From Vibrio sp. AND4 (lineage in GTDB: Bacteria > Pseudomonadota > Gammaproteobacteria > Enterobacterales > Vibrionaceae), in NCBI RefSeq assembly GCF_000171815.1, contig NZ_ABGR01000002.1, positions 434,001 to 498,000 on the forward strand: 64,000 bases of DNA, written 5' to 3'. The notes below the pieces were generated by a model. That model ran no database searches. It worked only from the letters and a program-made list of their open reading frames with translations, and was not told where the DNA came from. The first letter of the stretch is position 1. Every line of letters starts with the position of its first letter. The translations under genes and the position numbers were made by a program. Shown in pieces: positions 45,903 through 53,559 of this stretch.

Positions 45903-48900
45903 TTATAAATAGTGGGCCAGTTCGGCTTTATTAAGTGTAATTTTTTGAATACTGGATTTCCAAACAGAACCATTCTCCAATTTATATGAATATCTATATC
46001 TAATAGTGTAGTTTTGATTTACTTTTTTATAGTCAATAATAGCAGGCTTTAACCAAACTTTGATATCACCAAACTTATGAGTGATATCTATTGGTCTCAA
46101 AGGCCGACTAACAACAAAATTACTACTAGCTTTACTTACATCGTTCTCACTTAAAACAATGCTCTTATTACGAGAGACTTGTGTTGCACTAAGAATTTCA
46201 TGAGGTATATATTTCTTAAACTCTGGAAAATCCAACTTCACTTCTAAAGGCATAGTGTCTTCAAAATCTATCCATTCAGAAAAGTTGTCGAGGAGTAAGT
46301 CACCCCAAAAAAGTTTTCTATCAGAGGTTATCGTAATTTTCTCTCCATATTGTTCTATCCAACCTTTTGAATTTGTGATTATCAGATCATATTTATACCA
46401 CACCGCATCATCTATATTTAAATTTTGTTCTTCTCCCCACACCTTTATTTTTGGATAAAGCTTTGCATAGTTAGCTGCGCCAGCATCTATCTGCCGCTGA
46501 GTAAACCCAGTATCACCTAATTCTTTATCTCTCAATTGTTCATCGTAAATCTCTTTCCAGTTTACATTGAACTTATAAGTCAGACCAATTCCCCAATTCG
46601 TTAAATCTTTATAATCATCAGACCACGGCTGACCTTTAGGCCAATTACTTGGCTTCGATGAGTAAGCGGTGTATAGCAAAACCTCACCTTTTATTACATT
46701 TGAAACGACTTCTACATTTGATAACCGATACTCATAAGTAAAGGTACTGTAAGTCGATGAATAGCTTTCAAGAAGATTATAAACATTATATCTTTTAAAT
46801 ATCTTCGATTCGTTTTGAGAAATATAGTTATTTACTATACTTTTGATAATTCTTTGCTTATCAGTCTCTACTGAGTTTATATTTCTGATAACCAAGTCGG
46901 AACCTTCAGAAATTTTGTCATTCACACCGGAAACATTCCCTTTAAAAGCGAGTAATGTTTCTGACTCTGTTCTTGTTGTGACAAACTCTCTATTACAACG
47001 GCGATACCTTAAACATGACGTCACACCTTCAAAGTTAGTATTCTCTGTATCAGTACCAACCTCTAAACCTATACTTTTGATCGTACTATTAAAGAAACGT
47101 GCATCTTTAAAAATCTGCATGTATGAGACTTCATTAAATAACTTACTGCTTTTCACTGTTTTCGGCTCGCTTGTTCCACCACGACTAAACTGAAAGTCGC
47201 CAAATGAGAATACGCGCCCCGGCGGGGAGTAAGTTAAGATTTTTGTTTCAGTACCAGACTTGTAGTGGCCTATCTCGTTTTTCTTACTGTCATCTTGACT
47301 GTATTCAACGACACGGTATGGATAAGACTCAAAACTGATTTCGTAACGCTCGTTACTAAAAATCGGAGAGTTAACCAAGAATTCGCCTTCACCATTTAGC
47401 CCTATAATAGCCGAAGAGTTCAGGACATATTCGCTGGCTCTTAGCTTCAAGCTTCGCTCTGCCTCAATCGCGACTTGGTTAGCTTTGATGCCATTGACTC
47501 GAATACCCGCATCCCAATTGACACTGTCTCCTTTCACAAGATGATACGGATTAATGTTTTCAATCCTTATCGCCTGTATGTTTAAATTATCCGCAAGGAT
47601 AGAAGCTGACACAGTACTGGCGCCACTTGCTGTTTTTATCGCCGAAAGTTCTTTCAAAGACTGCCAAATGCCAAACCGTTTGTTGACCTCATAACCCTCG
47701 CCGCCGATGGTTAATGCGTCGTCAAGGTACACGGCTTTATCTGCGCGAGAACCATTAATTACCGCTCCAGATTTTGAATAAAGTGTTACGTTCTTACCCA
47801 ACACTTTGCCGCCAAAGCTGTTGTAAATGGATCCTTCCGCCTGAACATCAATGTTTGCTGATTCTACTAAGCCATTATTAATGAATCGTTTTGCCGATAT
47901 TTTGACTTCATCTGCAGCAACATAACCCTGTTGATACACGTCATTACGAGCAATCAAAGTCATATCACCACCAATCACTTTTGCTTGCTTACTACCCTGT
48001 TTTAATATGCTTATGGTGTTTAAGCTTTTTAATGACAGATGATTGTCGGTAGATAACTTAGCATTAGCGCTGATGTTGATTTTTTGATGCTCATTGTCTT
48101 TGTATTTGCCCAAGTTCTGAACAAAAATACCTTCTGTCGGCGCATAAAGTTTACCGCGATGTTGACTGGTACTAAGTGCATCCGACATGGTGCTCATGTC
48201 CGCATCTATCGCAATATTGTTTGGGCTAGCAACCGCTATTGTGGCCGCTCGGAATTTGCCTTTGATCGTCGACCAAGCCTTGCTCAATATCGCCGATTTC
48301 ACGGCAAGATCTGCATATCTGATCTTAATACGGCCGTTAAACATGTTGATGCCACCCGCGCCTACTACCTTACTTCCCCTATCGACGATGATCATGCCTG
48401 ACTCTGGGTGATTTTCTGCACGTAAGTTAGTATCAATGGTGCCCGAGGTATCAATGTTTTCGGCAATCAATTCCAGTGACTGAAGGCCTGGCGAAACCAA
48501 ACCTTTTACTGTGACTTTACCGCCTCCCACAGTGGTTAAATCACCAACACTATTGACGGTTTTTGCGTTTGAAGCGTAACTGGGTGTCGCAGCAGCCATT
48601 GTCACGCGGCCAACATTATCGAAACTACACTGCTCACAAGATAGCTTGCCGCTTGCACTGCGCGTAATAAACAGAATATCGGCTGGCGAACCAAGAATAG
48701 TAAACTGATCTTTTAAGGAGATATTATTGGATTCAATGACGATTAAATCTGCTTTGCCTGTACCTCGGATGCCACCTGAAATATCATCCGTATTGACTAT
48801 GGTAAGAGGCTTACCACTTAACTCAAACTTACTGAACACATTGTAAGAAATGCCATTTTTCGCCTTCGCTGGCACCAAAATATCGAAGTTGCTCGACGAA

Positions 48901-49034
48901 TTCTGGCGCACCTGAGTATCGGTCCTACTTGATAGACCAAAACTCGATGCCAATGCGTGGCCTGTAAATAAGCTCGCCGAAACAAGCGAAAGAAATGCAA
49001 TTTTTACGGATTTGCGAACCGACTTCGTTTCCAT
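45903..49034 (-). CDS. TpsA/CdiA-type N-terminal polypeptide with TPS domain (unit 2)
   Basis: 1043 aa, near-identical to the unit 1 protein over the first 650 residues: signal peptide ending HALA, TPS domain with CEQCSFDNVGR, then beta-repeats. The last 350 residues (after YMQIFKDARFFNS) differ from unit 1 and contain YRYSYKLENGSVWKSS near the end. It has no toxin; the following gene supplies it. The ATG at 49034 has AAAGG ahead; a start seven codons upstream lies over that site. Secreted by a TpsB-type transporter not present here. Confidence 0.82.
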   Translation of the reverse strand: METKSVRKSVKIAFLSLVSASLFTGHALASSFGLSSRTDTQVRQNSSSNFDILVPAKAKNGISYNVFSKFELSGKPLTIVNTDDISGGIRGTGKADLIVIESNNISLKDQFTILGSPADILFITRSASGKLSCEQCSFDNVGRVTMAAATPSYASNAKTVNSVGDLTTVGGGKVTVKGLVSPGLQSLELIAENIDTSGTIDTNLRAENHPESGMIIVDRGSKVVGAGGINMFNGRIKIRYADLAVKSAILSKAWSTIKGKFRAATIAVASPNNIAIDADMSTMSDALSTSQHRGKLYAPTEGIFVQNLGKYKDNEHQKINISANAKLSTDNHLSLKSLNTISILKQGSKQAKVIGGDMTLIARNDVYQQGYVAADEVKISAKRFINNGLVESANIDVQAEGSIYNSFGGKVLGKNVTLYSKSGAVINGSRADKAVYLDDALTIGGEGYEVNKRFGIWQSLKELSAIKTASGASTVSASILADNLNIQAIRIENINPYHLVKGDSVNWDAGIRVNGIKANQVAIEAERSLKLRASEYVLNSSAIIGLNGEGEFLVNSPIFSNERYEISFESYPYRVVEYSQDDSKKNEIGHYKSGTETKILTYSPPGRVFSFGDFQFSRGGTSEPKTVKSSKLFNEVSYMQIFKDARFFNSTIKSIGLEVGTDTENTNFEGVTSCLRYRRCNREFVTTRTESETLLAFKGNVSGVNDKISEGSDLVIRNINSVETDKQRIIKSIVNNYISQNESKIFKRYNVYNLLESYSSTYSTFTYEYRLSNVEVVSNVIKGEVLLYTAYSSKPSNWPKGQPWSDDYKDLTNWGIGLTYKFNVNWKEIYDEQLRDKELGDTGFTQRQIDAGAANYAKLYPKIKVWGEEQNLNIDDAVWYKYDLIITNSKGWIEQYGEKITITSDRKLFWGDLLLDNFSEWIDFEDTMPLEVKLDFPEFKKYIPHEILSATQVSRNKSIVLSENDVSKASSNFVVSRPLRPIDITHKFGDIKVWLKPAIIDYKKVNQNYTIRYRYSYKLENGSVWKSSIQKITLNKAELAHYL

Positions 49035-49319
49035 ATTTAACCTTTCTGATGTCACATTGACTCATTACTGTGATGCTTGTTAATTACATTCAGGCACCAC
49101 AAGTCTTGAATCATCTATTGATTGAATGTTCTTTATAAGAAATCAGATTTCTCTGGGTTTCGTTCGCCTTACTAGACATTTAAGGGAAGGAATTCTTAGG
49201 AAATCACCCCCGCTTTCTGATGTTAGAGTGACTGAGCCACCTAGTACCAATAAGCAGGCAGACCAACTAACAGCACTAACGCGCACCGCAAGTAATGATT
49301 CATGAAAATTTCCATTGTT

Positions 49320-49652
49320 CTAGGGTTTAACCAAGAATCGATCGACAACTGCTGCACATACTTTCGTTTGGTCGGCATCGTATTTAAGAAGGATTTTCTT
49401 CTTTGCGATAAAAGCCGCCATAATCACGCTGACTTTCGTATCGTAATTTTGTGCTGAGGCAGGGATTTCAAAGCGAAAACCGCCATCACAAGCAGAAACG
49501 GTCCCATCTTTGTATTTCGTGTAAAAAGCGAACCCTGAATTGTGTGGATATAACTTCGTGATTTCGACGTACGGCGAATCTTTCCATCTAGCCGCAAAAG
49601 CAGGCGAAGATAAGCTTGCGAATACGGCGATAGCCAGTAGACATTTTTTCAT
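49320..49652 (-). CDS. Small secreted protein, family of ~110 aa (member 4)
   Basis: 110 aa, signal peptide MKKCLLAIAVFASLSSPAFA, almost the same as that of member 2. ITKLYPHNSGFAFYTKYKDG and YDTKVSVIMAAFIAKKKILLKYD carry the family pattern; two mature cysteines (ACDGG, VCAAV). It lies upstream of the unit 2 exoprotein genes. Unknown role. Confidence 0.7.
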   Translation of the reverse strand: MKKCLLAIAVFASLSSPAFAARWKDSPYVEITKLYPHNSGFAFYTKYKDGTVSACDGGFRFEIPASAQNYDTKVSVIMAAFIAKKKILLKYDADQTKVCAAVVDRFLVKP

Positions 49653-49797
49653 TGTTTTGTTTTCTTTTATTCTTTGAAATTTGAGTTAATTAACTTGCAA
49701 AAAACCAGTTTATATTTTTAGCTGCAGACCAACTCTTAAATGACGAACACGAGTCTATATCTGCAAGTTGCTCGTACATAATATGAGTTCAGATTAT

Positions 49798-50133
49798 CTA
49801 GCCGACCCGATGCACTTTCATTCGACTTCCAACGCAAGAATCTGCATTACTGTCTTTGTCATACCCGATGTTAATCTTTTCTTTGGTTGAGTAAGCCAAC
49901 AACAATCGGGACATAATGAGTTGACGAGACTCTGACGATATTGCTGGGTCAATAGCCATATAGTCAGTATTGGTGCACTTAGGATGCGAGGTAGGCATAC
50001 CTTCAACTCGAATCAGAATAAGAGTGCTTCCCGGTTAAGTAAGCACCGCTTTCACTTCACCCACAAAATTCGCTGTATATGCTGCACTTGCGGCAACAGG
50101 AAATAATAAAAGTAGTAATAAGATTTTTTTCAT
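49798..50133 (-). pseudogene. Small secreted-protein gene with an in-frame stop
   Basis: Reading from the ATG at 50133 gives a good signal peptide (MKKILLLLLLFPVAASA) and the family start FVGEVKAVLT, then TAA at 50037-50035, codon 33. The frame then stays open to a stop at 49798 and encodes the family second half (SRQLIMSRLLLAYSTKEKINIGYD, two cysteines). Full length would be 111 aa, like its neighbours. A single substitution is enough to explain the stop; the piece starting at 49998 has no signal peptide, so it is not a gene by itself. Confidence 0.8.
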
Positions 50134-50162
50134 GTTGTTTTTCCAGATTTAACGTTAAATAC

Positions 50163-50513
50163 TCAATCATTCAGCTTGGGCCCAAAATACCACCCCGTTA
50201 ACCACTCCCACGGTGTATGGCTTGAATTACTACAATCCTTCGCATCGTTAAACCAAAGCGTCACTCCCTTTTTGGTTGTTTGCGCAGTCAGTAGCGTGGA
50301 ATAAATGGTTCTGCATGTCTCTTGGCTGACGCCATTGAAATCGCTGCCTACTCTACATAATCTAGGCCAATTCAAAGGCCCTAATTTCTCAACCAACACA
50401 TCTCCACTCCTAGGGTCTATGCTCAGCCCTTTCACCTCACCGACACAGGTATATTTGCCATAACTTGCAAATGATAGACCTGATAACAAAATGGCAATTA
50501 ATGCTCTTTTCAT
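50163..50513 (-). CDS. Small secreted protein, family of ~110 aa (member 5)
   Basis: 116 aa, signal peptide MKRALIAILLSGLSFASYG. Four mature cysteines: TCVGE, LCRVG, TCRTI and DCSNS. Family core ETCRTIYSTLLTAQTTKKGVTLWFND; opening VGEVKGLSIDPRSGDVLVE. It resembles member 1 at 39602 most. Located upstream of the broken member at 49798, with a 29-bp gap. Confidence 0.72.
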   Translation of the reverse strand: MKRALIAILLSGLSFASYGKYTCVGEVKGLSIDPRSGDVLVEKLGPLNWPRLCRVGSDFNGVSQETCRTIYSTLLTAQTTKKGVTLWFNDAKDCSNSSHTPWEWLTGWYFGPKLND

Positions 50514-50564
50514 CGCTTTTATCTCACTTATTGAATCAATATTCTTGGTCTTGACTAATAAGCA

Positions 50565-50912
50565 TTAGTCAAGGATATACACCGTACCACTAGGTGTAAC
50601 CGTGTTATATGTAACTTCAGGTCGAGAGTACCAACCTACTGGAGTACAGGAATGCGCATAAAGTACAAGCTTCTTTTTTGCGGTAAATGCAGCTAATACG
50701 GTCGAGTAAATCTCACTATACTGAGGATGTGTTTTCTTAATGAAAAACTGGTTTCCCTTCGTGCAGTTCATCGGATTACCAAAGCTCCCATACAACATAA
50801 ACCCATTACCTCGTTCTATATCTATTCGAGTGGGCACGGCCGAACTAGAAAATGAACCAGAAATGGCTGGAATTGAAAAAAATAACATAGATAATATCGC
50901 CAACTTCATCAT
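50565..50912 (-). CDS. Small secreted protein, family of ~110 aa (member 6)
   Basis: 115 aa, signal peptide MMKLAILSMLFFSIPAISG. Two mature cysteines (NCTKG, SCTPV). Family core YSEIYSTVLAAFTAKKKLVLYAHS, and FMLYGSFGNPMNCTKG like FYTKYKDGTVSACDGG in member 4. AAGGA lies seven bases before the first of two adjacent ATGs. It is the first gene of the minus-strand run in unit 2. Confidence 0.72.
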   Translation of the reverse strand: MMKLAILSMLFFSIPAISGSFSSSAVPTRIDIERGNGFMLYGSFGNPMNCTKGNQFFIKKTHPQYSEIYSTVLAAFTAKKKLVLYAHSCTPVGWYSRPEVTYNTVTPSGTVYILD

Positions 50913-50939
50913 TACTTATTCCTTATGAATTTTAATTAT

Positions 50940-51300
50940 AATAGTCAAAGATAGATGGCCTAGGGCTCAACTATCCACTATATCAAACATTAATAATAGC
51001 GGGGTATTTTACACACTAAAATGTCAAATAAAAGCCCAACGTCAATAAAATGTCAAATATAACCAAGCCTGAGTTCAATCTTGATAAGAAAGTATATATG
51101 GTTTTGGAATCGGCAATTTAGTCAATAGAATTACCATAAGTAAAATAATGTTATCACCTCTCGATAATAATTAGTTTTAACTAATTTATAATTAACCTAA
51201 AATAAGAATTCCAATTTATTCTAACCTGCTTAATAAGACACTTGTTAATTAGGTTCACCTGTGCCCATCTAAAGCCAAGAACTATTTTTAATCTTGTATT
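50940..51300. other. Right edge of unit 2
   Basis: AT-rich and without a gene; shares scattered matches with 38640-38925. It presumably has the promoter for the small secreted-protein genes. Similarity to unit 1 fades at about 51240, which marks the end of the duplicated block ahead of the purC control region. Confidence 0.5.
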
Positions 51301-51423
51301 TCCTGATTAAAACCCGTTCGCGTACAAAAGAGCACTGCTCATCAACGGTCACTTAGGCTGTAGGAGGGGTTTACAGAGAGAAAAGCACTTTTCTTTGGCT
51401 TCAACATTTTTAGTCAAAGAACA

Positions 51424-51439
51424 AAGCAAACGTTTGCTT
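51424..51439 (+). promoter_or_regulatory. PurR operator upstream of purC
   Basis: AAGCAAACGTTTGCTT is a perfect palindrome with the PurR core GCAAACGTTTGC. A TGG-TATGAT extended -10 element lies at 51465-51473, so PurR bound here would overlap the promoter region of purC. Confidence 0.88.
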
Positions 51440-51557
51440 TTCTTCTGGCGCGTTAACATGGTTCTGGTATGATGCCTTCATTCGAGTTATTCAGTGGAAG
51501 CTTTTCGCTGAGTATCTTCTCTTTATGACGTTTGACTAAGATAACAGGAATGTCGCA

Positions 51558-52661
51558 ATGAGCCTTGCTAATCAAGTACTTGCCGTCAATGACGACCTAC
51601 CAATTCGTACCAACAAACCTGTCCACAGTGGAAAAGTTCGCTCTGTTTACTGGCTAACAGAAGAAGACAGCGCACGCCTAATACAAGAAAAAGGCTACGA
51701 TGTCGCTCCGGATGCGCCACTCGCCATTATGGTGATCAGTGATCGTATCTCAGCCTTCGATTGTATTTGGCATGGCGAAGGCGGGCTAAAAGGCGTTCCT
51801 GGGAAAGGCGCTGCACTCAATGCTATCTCTAACCACTGGTTCAAATTGTTTAAAGATAACGGTCTCGCTGACAGCCATATCTTGGATATCCCGCACCCAT
51901 TCGTTTGGATTGTTCAAAAAGCGAAGCCAGTCAAAATTGAAGCTATTTGCCGTCAATACATCACCGGCTCCATGTGGCGTGCTTATGCAAACGGCGAACG
52001 TAAGTTTTGTGGTATTGAACTACCTGAAGGTTTAGAGAAAGATAAAGCTCTGCCTGAGTTACTCATGACGCCTTCAACCAAAGGGATTTTGAAAGGCATT
52101 CCGGGCGTCCCAGAAGCAGATGATGTGAACATTACGCGCCAGAACATCGTTGATAACTTCGCAGCTTTTAACTTCTCAAGCGTGGAAGATATTGCGCAAT
52201 ATGAGAAACTGTTGAAAGAAGGCTTTAGCCTGATCAGTAATGCACTTGAGGCTATCGACCAAACGTTCGTGGATACCAAGTTTGAGTTTGGCTACGTGAA
52301 CGATGCAACAGGCCAAGAAAAGCTGATTTATATGGATGAAGTGGGTACACCGGATTCTTCACGTATTTGGGATACGAAAGAATACCAAGCGGGTAATATT
52401 ATTGAAAACTCGAAAGAAGGCTTCCGTAAGTTCTTGCTAAACCACTTCCCAGATCCCGATATTCTTCTCAACAAAGCGCGCATGCCAGAACGTGAAGCGC
52501 TCGCTCGCGATAACGAACTGCCAGTAGAGTCTTTAATGGACATCTCTCGCACCTACATTGGTATCGCGGAAAAAATCACGGGCCACCCCATCAAATTAAG
52601 TGACGACCCGAAAGCTGAAATCATCGAGATTTTGAGCAAGAAATACGGTTTGATTGACTGA
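51558..52661 (+). CDS. purC: Phosphoribosylaminoimidazole-succinocarboxamide synthase
   Basis: 367-aa SAICAR synthetase: joins aspartate to CAIR using ATP in de novo purine synthesis. It has [22 protein letters not shown] and the family ATP/substrate signature region [25 protein letters not shown]. It is of the longer type found in vibrios, compared with 237 aa in E. coli. A PurR box lies upstream, and AACAGGAATGTCGCA before the ATG. It marks the right flank of the exoprotein region. Confidence 0.96.
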   Translation: MSLANQVLAVNDDLPIRTNKPVHSGKVRSVYWLTEEDSARLIQEKGYDVAPDAPLAIMVISDRISAFDCIWHGEGGLKGVPGKGAALNAISNHWFKLFKDNGLADSHILDIPHPFVWIVQKAKPVKIEAICRQYITGSMWRAYANGERKFCGIELPEGLEKDKALPELLMTPSTKGILKGIPGVPEADDVNITRQNIVDNFAAFNFSSVEDIAQYEKLLKEGFSLISNALEAIDQTFVDTKFEFGYVNDATGQEKLIYMDEVGTPDSSRIWDTKEYQAGNIIENSKEGFRKFLLNHFPDPDILLNKARMPEREALARDNELPVESLMDISRTYIGIAEKITGHPIKLSDDPKAEIIEILSKKYGLID

Positions 52662-52670
52662 TTCGAAACT

Positions 52671-52698
52671 AAAAAAGCGACCAGAGAATGGTCGCTTT
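52671..52698 (+). terminator. Terminator after purC
   Basis: AGCGACCA and TGGTCGCT with a 5-nt loop between an A run and TTTATAT. Nine bp after the stop. Confidence 0.88.
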
Positions 52699-52844
52699 AT
52701 ATTTGAGGATAACAGCCGTCTAAACGTCGTTGAAATCTTGATCGCAACATAACGACTAATCGAAAACTTTCACCTTGTTTTCAGCGCTTTTCTTGCACTA
52801 AGACTCTGTCAATAATTCTGCTTATTTAACACCGGTGATTGACG

Positions 52845-53222
52845 TTAGAAGGTCAAATTAAGTACATCTTGCTCTGCAGCATCAACTTTAAGCTGGCTTC
52901 GAGATTCAATGTACTCTATCTGTTGAGAGTCTAACGAATAAGGCATCACCACACGTAATTGATGGATCCCTTCGTGTTTTGCTAGTTTCACCAAAATGAC
53001 TAAATTGGATTCATCGCTCCTACGAGAGGACATCGATTTTAAGGCCGCTTCCCACAAGCGATCCTCTGGTTGGCTTAATTCCGCGATGTTCCGTTTCCAC
53101 ATCAGGCCAAAAATGGGCGCGATAGTGGCAAACGCCTCTACAAAAGTCCACTTCTTACTTCCCGTTGCTCCGAGAAAGTTTGTGTAGTCAAATTCAATGC
53201 ATGTCTTTCCTTGTTGATCCAT
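52845..53222 (-). CDS. Hypothetical protein
   Basis: 125 aa, no signal peptide or membrane segment, not recognised. Starts MDQQGKTCIEFDYTNFLG, with a hydrophobic stretch FVEAFATIAPIFGLMW and a region of alternating strands (LVILVKLAKHEGIHQLRVVMPYSLD). ATG at 53222 is preferred over one five codons upstream because GAGG lies six bases ahead. It converges with purC; no operon partner. Confidence 0.6.
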   Translation of the reverse strand: MDQQGKTCIEFDYTNFLGATGSKKWTFVEAFATIAPIFGLMWKRNIAELSQPEDRLWEAALKSMSSRRSDESNLVILVKLAKHEGIHQLRVVMPYSLDSQQIEYIESRSQLKVDAAEQDVLNLTF

Positions 53223-53237
53223 CCTATTCCTCGGCAT

Positions 53238-53559
53238 TGTTAACTGAGCTATATAGAATATCGTTCAATTACTTTTCTATAGCAATAGGATATAAAACAA
53301 TGGTCTGTTATGCCTAAATTAAGTCGCAAAAAGAAATATCAAAACCAGCTTTGTAACAAACAATATACAGCCTTGTCATATATATGCATCTAATGGATTA
53401 ATATTGCCAACATCAAAACAAACCTAAGCAGGAAATGTATCCCTTTGCTAATCACCGATGAAATTAGCGTATATACCCAAGTTACCTGAAGATGCTTGGG
53501 TATAAACGGCATAGGTATGAACCGAATTTCGCCATGATCGATTGCGCGTCATGGCTTTT
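53238..53559. other. Intergenic region with inverted repeat and terminator-like hairpin
   Basis: TATACCCAAG (53472-53481) and CTTGGGTATA (53495-53504) form a 10-bp inverted repeat with a 13-bp centre; the same TATACCCAAG word recurs at 55953, on the other side of the helicase gene. GCCATGA (53531) and TCATGGC (53549) form a stem followed by TTTTTT on the plus strand. No gene is seen. Confidence 0.55.

Noticed and set aside
49798..49998. 66-codon frame considered as an independent small gene
   Set aside because: It lacks a signal peptide and start signal and is in frame with an upstream signal-peptide segment interrupted by a stop, so it is part of a pseudogene.
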